NCBI RefSeq assembly: GCF_003852495.1
Contig: NZ_QAJI01000003.1
Span: forward strand, 487,776-551,775
Direction: 5' to 3'
Length of the DNA: 64,000 nt
From: Taibaiella sp. KBW10
GTDB lineage: Bacteria; Bacteroidota; Bacteroidia; Chitinophagales; Chitinophagaceae
Shown here: piece after piece, positions 25,838 through 34,797 of the stretch
How the letters are laid out: each line of letters begins with the position of its first letter
How positions within the stretch are numbered: the first letter of the stretch is position 1
Position numbers and translations under genes: made by a program
The notes under the pieces: model-generated
The model's database searches: none
Told to the model about the DNA's origin: nothing
What the model saw: only the letters and a program-made list of their open reading frames with translations

Positions 25838-26482
25838 ATGAAAGCGTTAAGTATTGCTGATTTTGAACAATTAAAAACCGAAGACACTTATATTATAGAT
25901 ACCCGTCCGGCCAGTACATTTACCCTGGGCTTCATTCCGGGATCTGTTAATATCGGTACGGAAGGCAAATGGGAAGAATGGATTCAGACACTTATCAAAA
26001 AGGATGCAAGCATCCTGCTGGTTACGGAAAAAGGCGCGGAAAAGAAAACCGCAGCAGCGCTGGAGACTTTGGGTTATACCGATATCAAAGGCTATCTGAA
26101 AGGCGGCTATAATCACTGGCAAGCCGAAGGCAAACGTATTGACATGATTATTGACGTGACTGCCGATGAGCTGGCACTGGATATTCCTTTTGACCCGAAA
26201 ATAGCGGTGATCGATGTACGTACGGATGAGGAGTACCAAAGTGCACACCTCTTTCAGGCAGATAATTTCCCCTTAGCCGGTCTGGTCGATCCTTTTCAGA
26301 TCGCTTTGCTGGATGATGAAGCCAATATGTATGTTTATTGTGGCGGTGGCTACCGGAGCGTGATTGCCTGTTCTCTGATGAAAAGAGAGGGTTTTCATAA
26401 TGTTCGTAACATTTTAGGTGGCTTTAATGTGATCAAAGAAACACCAAACCTGAAGGTAGAAGTACCGAAAAAGAAAATATAA
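25838..26482 (+). CDS. Tandem rhodanese, CstB-like without dioxygenase domain
   Basis: A 214-residue protein with two rhodanese domains. The first (about 1-100) has DTRPASTFTLGFIPGS at 21-36 and a loop LVTEKGAE at 61-68, in which the catalytic Cys is replaced by Thr63. The second (about 105-205) has a normal loop CGGGYRS with Cys168. An inactive-then-active pair with these motifs is what I know from the C-terminal half of persulfide dioxygenase-rhodanese fusions (CstB/BlsB type), but no metallo-beta-lactamase domain is present. It probably transfers sulfane sulfur in the cytoplasm. It lies 24 bp upstream of scpA. Confidence 0.82.
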   Translation: MKALSIADFEQLKTEDTYIIDTRPASTFTLGFIPGSVNIGTEGKWEEWIQTLIKKDASILLVTEKGAEKKTAAALETLGYTDIKGYLKGGYNHWQAEGKRIDMIIDVTADELALDIPFDPKIAVIDVRTDEEYQSAHLFQADNFPLAGLVDPFQIALLDDEANMYVYCGGGYRSVIACSLMKREGFHNVRNILGGFNVIKETPNLKVEVPKKKI

Positions 26483-26506
26483 TCTTTTATTGTATTGTTT
26501 TGATCT

Positions 26507-27295
26507 ATGGCTAACGCGGATGCTTACTTTATAAAATTACCTCAGTTCGAAGGTCCTTTTGACTTGTTGTTGTTTTTCATCGAACGCGATGAGCTGGATA
26601 TCTATAATATCCCGATTAATAACCTGACTAAAGACTTTCTGGCGTATATCCATAATATGGAAAGCCTCAATATTGAGATGGCCAGTGAGTTTATCCTGTT
26701 CATCTCAACTTTGATGCGCATCAAAGCAAAAATGCTCTTGCCGCGAAGAGAGCTTGATGCCACCGGAAACGAGATTGACCCGCGCCAGGAGTTGGTAGAC
26801 AAGCTGCTGGAATATAAGCGCTTTAAAGAAGCTTCGGAGCAGATGGCCGCAATGGAGGCAGAACGCCTGCTCTTACAAAAACGCGGTAATATCCGGAAAG
26901 AACTGGATGCCTTGGGCCAGCAATATGCTGAGGGTACAGAAATACAAACGGTAACGCTGTATAAGCTGGTGAATACCTTTGAGCGGGTAATGAAGAAATT
27001 TCAGGAACGCCATAACAAACCTCAACACGTTATCGTCAAGTATAACTATTCCATGGAAGGGCAAAGAACCTATCTTACGGAGTATCTCTTAAACAGCGAA
27101 AAATCCTCTTTTGAAGAATTGTTTGCCCAAATGAACGATCGCATTCAAGCCATCTTTACCTTCCTGGCCTTGCTGGAAATGGTACAACAGAAAATGATCA
27201 ACTTACTTGTGGGCGAAGGCCGTAATAACTTCATTTTTGAGCGTAATGATGAAGTGCCCCCTGTTATAATTATCCCGGAAGGGCCCGAAATGTAA
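26507..27295 (+). CDS. scpA: Segregation and condensation protein A
   Basis: The kleisin subunit of the SMC-ScpAB condensin. It has 262 residues with the N-terminal kleisin signature FEGPFDLLLFFIERDELDIY at 14-33, LMRIKAKMLLP near 67-77, a central acidic/coiled-coil linker, and a C-terminal winged-helix (FLALLEMVQQKMINL). scpB and smc are not in this window. It directly follows the rhodanese gene and may share its promoter. Confidence 0.92.
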   Translation: MANADAYFIKLPQFEGPFDLLLFFIERDELDIYNIPINNLTKDFLAYIHNMESLNIEMASEFILFISTLMRIKAKMLLPRRELDATGNEIDPRQELVDKLLEYKRFKEASEQMAAMEAERLLLQKRGNIRKELDALGQQYAEGTEIQTVTLYKLVNTFERVMKKFQERHNKPQHVIVKYNYSMEGQRTYLTEYLLNSEKSSFEELFAQMNDRIQAIFTFLALLEMVQQKMINLLVGEGRNNFIFERNDEVPPVIIIPEGPEM

Positions 27296-27330
27296 GATTT
27301 ATGTTATAATCCTTATTCACATAAGTATAA

Positions 27331-27362
27331 TTTTGGCATATAAATTAATAATCCTACTTTCG
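27331..27362 (+). promoter_or_regulatory. Promoter of the CorC/CNNM-like gene
   Basis: TTTTGG at 27331-27336, an 18-base spacer and TACTTTCG at 27355-27362. Both boxes are near the Bacteroidota -33/-7 consensus. Confidence 0.6.
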
Positions 27363-27387
27363 TGTTCTTACCATTTCACTTATTTAA

Positions 27388-28755
27388 ATGAACACAGATA
27401 TACCTCCCTCGGTATTTTTAGTTACGACCCCCATTCATTCCTGGGAAATTCTCCTGACCATATTCTTAGTATTACTTAACGGATTCTTCGTTGCTGCCGA
27501 ATTTGCCATTGTAAAAGTTCGGGTATCACAAATTGAAGTTCGTACAGACCTCAGTAAAGGTTTAGCCAATGTGGCAAAATCCATCGTTAATAATTTAGAC
27601 TCTTATCTTGCAGCAACACAACTCGGTATTACCCTTGCCTCTCTGGGCCTTGGTTGGGTGGGTGAAGAAGTGATGACGGCAATGATCAAAAACGTATTTG
27701 ATCTTTTAAACCTTAATATCTCCGAAGCAGCGGCCAATAAAGCGGCCATTCCTTTTGCCTTTGCGATTATTACGGTATTACATATTGTATTTGGAGAGTT
27801 GGCGCCCAAATCTCTGGCCATTCGCTTTCCTACCAATACAACGGTGTATGTGGCCTGGCCTCTCAAAATATTTTATTTCATATTCCGCCCGATCATCTGG
27901 ACGATGAACGGATTGGCTAATGGTATTTTACGTTTAATCGGCATTAAACCGATGCACGGATCGGAAATCCACTCGGAAGAGGAATTAAAGATGATCATTA
28001 CCGAGAGTCAGGAAGGTGGTGCTATTGAACAAACGGAAAGAGACCTGATCCAAAATGTATTTGATTTTGATGACAGAAGGGTATTTAATATTCAGACCTT
28101 GAGGAAGAATATTTCTGCCATAGACATCGATATGACCGTAAAAGAAGCGCTGGACTTCGCGATAAACGAAGGTTATACCCGCTTTCCCGTTTATGCAGAA
28201 TCGCTGGATAATATTAAAGGATTGGTATATACCAAAGACCTGGTAAAGAAAATGCTGAGTGGTGAGGAAGAGGCGAATATCGCGGCCACTATGAGAAAAG
28301 CGACCTTTATTTCGGAAACGGCTAAGATCAAGAACTTATTAAAAGAGTTTCAACGTAAACATATTCACATGGCCGTTGTAACCAATGAAATTGGGGAATT
28401 GTGTGGTATCGTCACTCTGGAAGATATCCTCGAAGAATTGGTGGGTGAGATACAGGATGAGTATGATAACGAAAAACCGATTGTAGAAAAGACCGGTGAA
28501 ACGACTTATCTGGTGAATGCGCACCAGCCGATTTCCGATATCAATAAATATATTCCTTTTAAGTTTGAAGAAAGCGAGCACTTCGATACCCTGGCCGGAT
28601 TAATTTCGGAGCATTATGAAGGTGCAGAACAGCGAGAAGGTGAAAAATTCAAAATAAACGAATACGAAGTAACCATTATTAAGATGTACCGCAACTCTAC
28701 GGAAACCGTCGAATTACGTGTCTATAATGAAGATGAAGATCTTCACAGTAAGTAA
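27388..28755 (+). CDS. CNNM/CorC-type ion transporter (hemolysin family)
   Basis: A 455-residue membrane protein: DUF21 domain (about 15-205) with four spans and the Pro-rich GELAPKSLAIRFP signature, a CBS pair (about 222-345), and a C-terminal CorC_HlyC domain (about 360-445). It is predicted to export Mg2+ or Co2+; the term hemolysin is historical. A terminator follows at 28765-28788. Confidence 0.9.
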   Translation: MNTDIPPSVFLVTTPIHSWEILLTIFLVLLNGFFVAAEFAIVKVRVSQIEVRTDLSKGLANVAKSIVNNLDSYLAATQLGITLASLGLGWVGEEVMTAMIKNVFDLLNLNISEAAANKAAIPFAFAIITVLHIVFGELAPKSLAIRFPTNTTVYVAWPLKIFYFIFRPIIWTMNGLANGILRLIGIKPMHGSEIHSEEELKMIITESQEGGAIEQTERDLIQNVFDFDDRRVFNIQTLRKNISAIDIDMTVKEALDFAINEGYTRFPVYAESLDNIKGLVYTKDLVKKMLSGEEEANIAATMRKATFISETAKIKNLLKEFQRKHIHMAVVTNEIGELCGIVTLEDILEELVGEIQDEYDNEKPIVEKTGETTYLVNAHQPISDINKYIPFKFEESEHFDTLAGLISEHYEGAEQREGEKFKINEYEVTIIKMYRNSTETVELRVYNEDEDLHSK

Positions 28756-28764
28756 ATACAGTAT

Positions 28765-28788
28765 AAGGATGGTCTGAACACCATCCTT
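28765..28788 (+). terminator. Terminator after the CorC-like gene
   Basis: A 9-bp stem AAGGATGGT / ACCATCCTT with a CTGAAC loop and a following T-run. Confidence 0.8.
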
Positions 28789-28810
28789 TTTTAATCTTAA
28801 ACCCATAAGA

Positions 28811-29878
28811 ATGTCTCTACTATTTTCCCCTTTAACGATAAAATCCATTACCTTAAAAAACAGAGTGGCCATGTCGCCCATGTGTATGTATAGCGCCGTA
28901 GAGGGCTTACCGAATGACTGGCACTACATTCATTATACCTCAAGAGCGATCGGTGGTGTAGGCCTGATCATCCAGGAAGCGACTGCAGTGACCCCGGAAG
29001 GGCGTATCAGCTATGCCGACCTGGGTATCTGGAGCGATGCTCATACCGAAAAGTACAAAGCAATTGTAAGCACTATCCGTAAATATGATTGTGTTCCGGG
29101 TATCCAATTGGCGCATGCCGGGCGCAAAGCCAGTTGTGAAGTATCCTGGAATAAAGGCTGGCAAATACCCGAAGGCCCGGATAGCTGGCAAACGGTGGCG
29201 CCTTCTCCCCTTCCCTTTCATGAGCGGGACATGATTCCGCATGAATTAACGGTTGCGGAAATTAAGGAAATTGTGTCCGCCTTCCGGCAGGCAGCCCAAA
29301 GGGCGCTTGATGCCGGCTACCAGCTCATCGAGATTCATGCCGCACACGGATACCTGATCAACGAATTTTACTCTCCGCTGTCTAATCAAAGAACGGATGC
29401 TTACGGCGGTAGTTTTGACAATAGAATCCGGTTTCTGCTGGAGGTCATTGATGCCGTTAATGAAGTATGGCCTGAAACACTCCCATTATTTGTGCGCATC
29501 TCTGCCACCGATTGGATGGGTACAGAAGGTTGGGACACCGAAGACTCGGTCGCCCTTGCCCGTATATTGAAGACTAAAGGTGTAGATCTTGTAGACTGTT
29601 CTACAGCGGCAAATACCCGTCATGCAACAATTCCTGTGGGACCTGATTACCAGGTACCCTTTGCCGATGCGGTCAGGAACCAGGCAGGTATCATGAGTGG
29701 TGCGGTTGGGCTCATTACCACTGCCGAACAGGCAGAGGCCATCCTGCAGGAGCAAAAAGCCGATCTTATTTTCATGGGCAGGGCTTTATTACGGGATCCT
29801 TATTTTGCCCTGCATGCAGCAACAGCATTAGGCGCAGAAGTAAGTTGGCATAAACAATATGAGCGCGCTAAGGGGTAA
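28811..29878 (+). CDS. Old Yellow Enzyme (YqjM/NamA-like) flavin oxidoreductase
   Basis: An NAD(P)H-dependent ene reductase binding FMN. The 355 residues fit the short YqjM class: RVAMSPMCMYS near 17-27 with the class-specific Cys, QLAHAGRKAS near 99-108, the catalytic HAAHGYLINEFYSPLSNQR near 176-194, and the C-terminal FMN phosphate site FMGRALLRDPY. Physiological substrate unknown; YqjM homologues reduce electrophilic alkenes during oxidative stress. It has a terminator before it and a 187-bp gap after, so it may stand alone. Confidence 0.92.
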   Translation: MSLLFSPLTIKSITLKNRVAMSPMCMYSAVEGLPNDWHYIHYTSRAIGGVGLIIQEATAVTPEGRISYADLGIWSDAHTEKYKAIVSTIRKYDCVPGIQLAHAGRKASCEVSWNKGWQIPEGPDSWQTVAPSPLPFHERDMIPHELTVAEIKEIVSAFRQAAQRALDAGYQLIEIHAAHGYLINEFYSPLSNQRTDAYGGSFDNRIRFLLEVIDAVNEVWPETLPLFVRISATDWMGTEGWDTEDSVALARILKTKGVDLVDCSTAANTRHATIPVGPDYQVPFADAVRNQAGIMSGAVGLITTAEQAEAILQEQKADLIFMGRALLRDPYFALHAATALGAEVSWHKQYERAKG

Positions 29879-29983
29879 TGATTTTTATATCAGGTTCTAT
29901 ACTTAGGCACAAGACTCCGAAATGCCGGTTTTCGTATAGATATTTTAAATTTATTAACATTCACAATTATCGGCTAAATAGTC

Positions 29984-29991
29984 TATTTTTG
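29984..29991 (+). promoter_or_regulatory. -7 element for ricT-lysC
   Basis: TATTTTTG, a perfect TAnnTTTG. The predicted start near 29998 leaves a 68-nt leader before the ATG at 30066. Confidence 0.55.
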
Positions 29992-30065
29992 TGAGTTATT
30001 CGTCATAATTAATCACCTGATTCTTTAAATCTATGGAAAAAGGTGTCTATATATAAATATTACAT

Positions 30066-31610
30066 ATGGGATGTGGAAGTTGTGGTGTGTCCTCAGGTGA
30101 AGGAAAGACTTCTGGCTGTCAAAGTGGCGGCGGTTGTAGCTCCGGGGGATGTAACCGATTAAACGTATTCAACTGGCTTGCCGAAATACCGCTCAGCGAT
30201 TTCGGTAAACCCTACAATATAATAGAAGTCAGTTTTAACCGAGGTAGCCGTAAGGATTACTTTAAAAACAATACTAATATCTTTTTTGATAAAGGAGAAA
30301 TGGTAGCGGTTGAAGGGGTCGGCGGTTTTGATGTCGGAGAGATCAGCCTGACCGGTGAACTGGTAAAACTACAATTGAAAAAATACTCCGTTACCGAAGA
30401 CGGTATCGACAAAAAAATACTGAGAACGGCCACCGATAATGACCTGAATGTTTACTATCAACAGAAGGAAATTGAAAAATCGACCATGATCCGTTCCCGG
30501 GCCATCGCTAAACAGCTTAACCTGGAAATGAAAATTGCAGAAGCGGAATGGCAGGCCGACGGCAAAAAAATTACGTTCTTCTATACCGCCGACTCTCGTG
30601 TTGACTTCAGGGAACTGATCAAAGTATATGCGGGTGAGTTTAAGGCAAAGATTGAAATGCGCCAGATTGGTGCCCGTCAGGAAAGTGCTAAGGTAGGCGG
30701 CATTGGCTCCTGTGGCCGCGAACTGTGTTGCAGCTCTTGGTTATCTGATTTTAAAACAGTCAATACCACGGCAGCACGTTATCAGAATTTATCGATCAAC
30801 CAGACCAAATTATCGGGTCAGTGCGGCCGCTTAAAATGTTGCCTGAACTATGAGCTGGATACTTATATGGATTCTCTAAAAGGATTCCCGCCAAATGCAG
30901 ACAGTATGGAATTGCAGCAAGGGCGTGCATTCCTGCAAAAGAAGGACATCTTTAAAAATCTGATGTGGTATAGTTTTGCCGGAAGTAACAAACAATATCC
31001 TTTAACGATAGAGCGCGTAAAAGAAATCCTGCTGTTGAATGCCAAAGGAGAGAAACCGGAGGAACTGGAAGCAGTAGAGATTCAGGTAAAAAATAAAGAT
31101 CCGGAAAAAACGGTGGATATGGGCTTTGTGAATGACGTAGGTCAGATCAAACTCTCTTCTCTGAAAGGAAATAATAACAATAAGAAACGCAAGAAACCAC
31201 AACAAGGCGGGGACCAAAGGCCGAGAAATGCCGAGCAGAGTGCACAGGGTGAAGGTAGGGAAGGCAGAGAGCGCGTGCATAACAGAGAACCGAGGGAAGC
31301 AAGAGAGCCAAGAGTAAAAACAGAAGGTGGCGGACAAGGACCACAGGGTCAGCAAAGAAATAACAGGCCGAAGCCTCCGCAAAATAGAAATACGGAAACG
31401 AAAGCGCCGAATACCGGCGGCGGACAGCAGCGCCAAAGGGACAATAACCCTAAGCCAATGCAGACTGCAGCGCCACAAAAGCCTACTGGAGAACAGAAAA
31501 ACAGAAATCCTGAAGGACATAAAAATCGGGAAGGGCATCAGCAAAATAATAAACGCAGACCCAATAGACCGAATAACCAAAATACAGAACAGACTAAACC
31601 AAGCGAATAA
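30066..31610 (+). CDS. ricT: PSP1-domain protein RicT with long basic tail
   Basis: A 514-residue protein with the RicT/YaaT core. In Bacillus, RicT joins RicA and RicF in an iron-sulfur-binding complex affecting RNA processing. The N-terminus is Cys/Gly/Ser-rich (eight Cys in the first 29 residues; core CGSCGVSSGEG). The PSP1 region runs about 45-300 and carries GSCGRELCCSSWL near 218-230 and CGRLKCCLNYE near 256-266. Residues about 365-514 are an Asn/Gln/Arg/Pro-rich disordered tail likely to bind RNA. lysC follows by 33 bp. Confidence 0.85.
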   Translation: MGCGSCGVSSGEGKTSGCQSGGGCSSGGCNRLNVFNWLAEIPLSDFGKPYNIIEVSFNRGSRKDYFKNNTNIFFDKGEMVAVEGVGGFDVGEISLTGELVKLQLKKYSVTEDGIDKKILRTATDNDLNVYYQQKEIEKSTMIRSRAIAKQLNLEMKIAEAEWQADGKKITFFYTADSRVDFRELIKVYAGEFKAKIEMRQIGARQESAKVGGIGSCGRELCCSSWLSDFKTVNTTAARYQNLSINQTKLSGQCGRLKCCLNYELDTYMDSLKGFPPNADSMELQQGRAFLQKKDIFKNLMWYSFAGSNKQYPLTIERVKEILLLNAKGEKPEELEAVEIQVKNKDPEKTVDMGFVNDVGQIKLSSLKGNNNNKKRKKPQQGGDQRPRNAEQSAQGEGREGRERVHNREPREAREPRVKTEGGGQGPQGQQRNNRPKPPQNRNTETKAPNTGGGQQRQRDNNPKPMQTAAPQKPTGEQKNRNPEGHKNREGHQQNNKRRPNRPNNQNTEQTKPSE

Positions 31611-31643
31611 TCATTATTTAACTTTTAAAAACAAACATTAGAC

Positions 31644-32912
31644 TTGCAAGTTTACAAATTTGGTGGCGCATCCATTGCCACTCCCGAGAGAATGACCGCA
31701 TTGCTTCCTATTATAGCGGAAGCTCAGAAACCCCTTTTAGTTGTAGTATCTGCTTTAGGTAAGACTACAAATGCTTTAGAAGAAGTTGTCAAGGTTGCAT
31801 TCAAGGGTGATAAACAGAAGGCTGATGATTTGATAAAACAGTTAGAAGAGCAACATGCTGCGTATTGCAGTGCTTTGCTCCAGGGTGAGGCGCTGGACGC
31901 GATACAGGATGAGCTACATCTGATCTTTACGGAGATGCAATGGGCTGTAGATACAGCACCTCAGTATGCTTATGATTATGTATACGATCAGATCGTATCT
32001 TTAGGCGAATTGATTTCGACCAGTATCTTCAGTCATTACCTTAAGGCACAACAATTATCTAATGCCTGGGTAGACGCCCGGGATCTGGTACGGACCAATA
32101 ATAACTATCGCGATGCATTGGTCGATGAGGCCTTTACCACAAAGCAGGTTAAAGACAAATTATTGCCCTTGTTCAACCAATACTCTGTTGTGATCACACA
32201 AGGTTTTATTGGCTGCACAGACGAAAATTATTCTACCACTCTCGGCAGGGAAGGTTCCGATTATTCTGCGGCCTTATTTGCCAGCATGTTGCCGGCAAGT
32301 GGTGTCACCATCTGGAAAGATGTAGAAGGCTTATTAAATGCCGATCCTAAATTGTTTCCCAATACTATAAAGATTCAGCAGATCAGCTTCTATGAGGTGA
32401 TCGAAATGGCTTATTATGGTGCTCAGGTGATTCACCCGAAAACCATTAAACCCCTTCATAACCATAATATTCCTTTGTATGTAAAATGCTTTTTGGACAA
32501 AGGACTACCCGGAACTATTATTAAGAATGAGGTAGAGACCGCTTATCCACCGATCATTGTACTAAAGAAAAACCAGATCTTGTTGAAAATAACCAGCAAA
32601 GACTATTCTTTTGTTACCGAAGATAAGCTGAGCGAACTGTATACTATTTTTCACCAGCACAAAGTAAAGATCAATCTATTGCAAAATGCGGCCATCAGCC
32701 TGATCGCTTGTGTGGATAATAACCTGGATAAGGTAGAGCCCCTCATCGCAGCACTTTCTCAAAACTACCAGATCAGGAGAAATGAAGATGCAGAACTGCT
32801 TACGGTAAGGCATTATGATCAGGCCACTTTTAAGGAACTGATCAAAGACCGGAAGGTATTACTGGAACAAAAATCAAGGGTAACGGTTCAGGTCGTCACG
32901 AGTAATTTCTAA
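31644..32912 (+). CDS. Aspartate kinase, monofunctional
   Basis: Phosphorylates aspartate, the first step of Lys/Thr/Met synthesis. The 422 residues begin with the KFGGAS nucleotide-binding motif at 4-9, continue with VVSALGKTTNAL near 34-45, TLGREGSDYSAA near 199-210, and regulatory ACT-like sequence in the last 120. The start must be TTG at 31644: upstream in-frame codons reach a stop at 31626, and the next ATG would delete KFGGAS. It is probably co-transcribed with ricT. Confidence 0.9.
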   Translation: MQVYKFGGASIATPERMTALLPIIAEAQKPLLVVVSALGKTTNALEEVVKVAFKGDKQKADDLIKQLEEQHAAYCSALLQGEALDAIQDELHLIFTEMQWAVDTAPQYAYDYVYDQIVSLGELISTSIFSHYLKAQQLSNAWVDARDLVRTNNNYRDALVDEAFTTKQVKDKLLPLFNQYSVVITQGFIGCTDENYSTTLGREGSDYSAALFASMLPASGVTIWKDVEGLLNADPKLFPNTIKIQQISFYEVIEMAYYGAQVIHPKTIKPLHNHNIPLYVKCFLDKGLPGTIIKNEVETAYPPIIVLKKNQILLKITSKDYSFVTEDKLSELYTIFHQHKVKINLLQNAAISLIACVDNNLDKVEPLIAALSQNYQIRRNEDAELLTVRHYDQATFKELIKDRKVLLEQKSRVTVQVVTSNF

Positions 32913-32968
32913 ATAATGAAGGGGACCTCTTGTTTTAAGGAGGAGCCACCAATTACGATACAAACAGC

Positions 32969-33027
32969 ATTACCATATAAAACAGTACGGCGACCCTTTG
33001 GGTCGCCGTACTGTTTTATATGGTAAT
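32969..33027. terminator. 28-bp perfect hairpin between convergent genes
   Basis: Arms of 28 bases, perfectly complementary, with a TTT loop. The core AAAACAGTACGGCGACCC / GGGTCGCCGTACTGTTTT is a symmetric bidirectional terminator. It lies between lysC (+) and the phosphatase gene (-). Confidence 0.85.
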
Positions 33028-33035
33028 CATTTCGT

Positions 33036-34667
33036 TTATTTCAAGACTTCTACGATGGGTGTTCCTATATTGGCATTAGGTGCCTGTATATGCAGCAGGG
33101 CTGCAATCGTAGGGGCAATATCGGTCATATAATAAGGTTTAAAACTCGCTCCTTTCTGGATACCCCATCCGTAAAAGATCAAAGGGATATGCGCATCGTA
33201 AGGATTCCAGCTGCCATGTGTGGTACCCGTACTGCCGTAACCACTGTAATGGCCCGGATCAAGGATTACCTGTAAGTCGCCACTCCGCTTGCGGTTATAG
33301 CCATTCACCGCCATCTCCCAAATATGTTCAGGAGCAATGTTTGTGGTTTGGTCTTTCATGTCAAACACATAGGATACAAAATCGACCTGTTCTATAATGC
33401 GTTTGGTCTCGGCAGAAATCGCTTTGAGATCCAGGTTATTTTTGGCAATGGCTGCTTCGTTAAAGTAGATCTGATAGTTATCAAAATGCACCAAGCTGTC
33501 TGCTTTAAACGTTCTTTGCAAGCGATCGTTCAGCAGGGTACTTACTTTTTTAAAGTCAAAATTAGCCCCGGGCAGTTTATGGTCTTGTAAAAAGGTGACA
33601 TTATGTGCCCCGCCATGATCTGCAGTCAAGAATACGGTATATTTCCCTTTGCCCACCTGCTTATCCAGGTAATTCAGGAACAGTTCCAGCTCTTTATCCA
33701 TACGCAGATAACAGTCTTCCACTTCAATAGAATTAGGCGCAAATACATGGCCGATATAATCGGTACTGGAAAAACTGATGGCCAGGAAATCCGTGACTTC
33801 ATCTTTGCCTAAACCCTCTCCTGCAATCGCGGCTTCTCCCATCAGGCGGGTCAGGGTATTGCCCCAGGGTGTACTTCTGATCACACCTTTATCTTTGGTA
33901 ATGTTTTGTGCGAGCTGATGCGGAAATACCGGTGCCTTTTCTCCTTTTAGCTTACCCTCATAAGCATTATCATCTGCCGTACTTTGGGTGTAGCTTTCGA
34001 TCGGGTACAAAGTATTCCAATCATTCTTCAACAAGCTATCGGTACAGTTGCGGGCATTAAAATCAAGTACCCATTTCGGTAAGGTATTGGTATAAAAAGT
34101 GCTTGTAATGAACTGGCCATCTTTGCCATCGAACCAGTAGGCACCAGAAGCGGTATGGCCTGCAGGCAGAATAGAGCCGCGATCTTTAAGAGAAACGCCA
34201 ATTGTTTTGGCTTTAAAATTTGTAGCTAGGCGCAATTCATCCGTAATGGTAGAGGCCAATAAGTTTTTGGGACTCATCTTTCCCGCATCACCGTTATTAC
34301 CCACACTGCGTACATCCTTATCTTCGGTACAATAAACCTCTTTACGGGTCAGCTTATCGATCCATTCATTGGCCGCGATCCCATGCAATGCAGGTACTGA
34401 TCCGGTATAAATACAAGAGTGCCCGGGAGCGGTAAAAGAAGGCAAATAATTAATACTGGTATTCTGGCAACTAAAGCCGTCTTTGAGTAAGCGTTTAAAG
34501 CCGCCTTTACCAAAGCGGTCGGCATAACGGTAAAGATAATCCCAGCGCATCTGGTCTAAGACAATACCGACTACTAATTTGGGGCGGGGCGGTTGGTTTT
34601 GGGCCTGCGCCGTGCCTAATATTCCCTGTACTGCACAAGCAGCCAACAAGATCTTTTTAAAATTCAT
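33036..34667 (-). CDS. pafA: PafA-type alkaline phosphatase
   Basis: A periplasmic phosphate monoesterase of the alkaline phosphatase superfamily. The 543 residues (PafA of Elizabethkingia: about 546) start with a signal peptide (1-22). Landmark residues fall at PafA positions: Asp38 (metal), Thr79 nucleophile in SFTAPGH, Asn100 in GIAANEW, and the Lys/Arg pair at 161/163 in SLKDRGS (PafA Lys162/Arg164). Later metal ligands appear in SSTDYIGH and TADHGGAHN. It is probably monocistronic, ending at the long hairpin. PafA enzymes are not repressed by phosphate. Confidence 0.92.
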   Translation of the reverse strand: MNFKKILLAACAVQGILGTAQAQNQPPRPKLVVGIVLDQMRWDYLYRYADRFGKGGFKRLLKDGFSCQNTSINYLPSFTAPGHSCIYTGSVPALHGIAANEWIDKLTRKEVYCTEDKDVRSVGNNGDAGKMSPKNLLASTITDELRLATNFKAKTIGVSLKDRGSILPAGHTASGAYWFDGKDGQFITSTFYTNTLPKWVLDFNARNCTDSLLKNDWNTLYPIESYTQSTADDNAYEGKLKGEKAPVFPHQLAQNITKDKGVIRSTPWGNTLTRLMGEAAIAGEGLGKDEVTDFLAISFSSTDYIGHVFAPNSIEVEDCYLRMDKELELFLNYLDKQVGKGKYTVFLTADHGGAHNVTFLQDHKLPGANFDFKKVSTLLNDRLQRTFKADSLVHFDNYQIYFNEAAIAKNNLDLKAISAETKRIIEQVDFVSYVFDMKDQTTNIAPEHIWEMAVNGYNRKRSGDLQVILDPGHYSGYGSTGTTHGSWNPYDAHIPLIFYGWGIQKGASFKPYYMTDIAPTIAALLHIQAPNANIGTPIVEVLK

Positions 34668-34750
34668 GTTTAAGCATGTTAGGCTGCAAATTTCCGAAAT
34701 ATTTGGGGATAATCGGCATTATCAATTCATAAAGCAGCAATTAAAGAACA

Positions 34751-34782
34751 TTTGCTAAAGTTTTGGATAACCATTATTTTCG
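34751..34782 (+). promoter_or_regulatory. Promoter of the hydroxylase gene
   Basis: TTTG at 34751-34754, a 20-base spacer and TATTTTCG at 34775-34782. The predicted leader is under 12 nt before the ATG at 34798. Confidence 0.5.
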
Positions 34783-34797
34783 GCATAAATTTTATCA

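Noticed and set aside
31002-31580. Minus-strand 192-codon open frame
   Set aside because: It is antisense to the RicT gene and its low-complexity tail; composition is unlike a protein gene.
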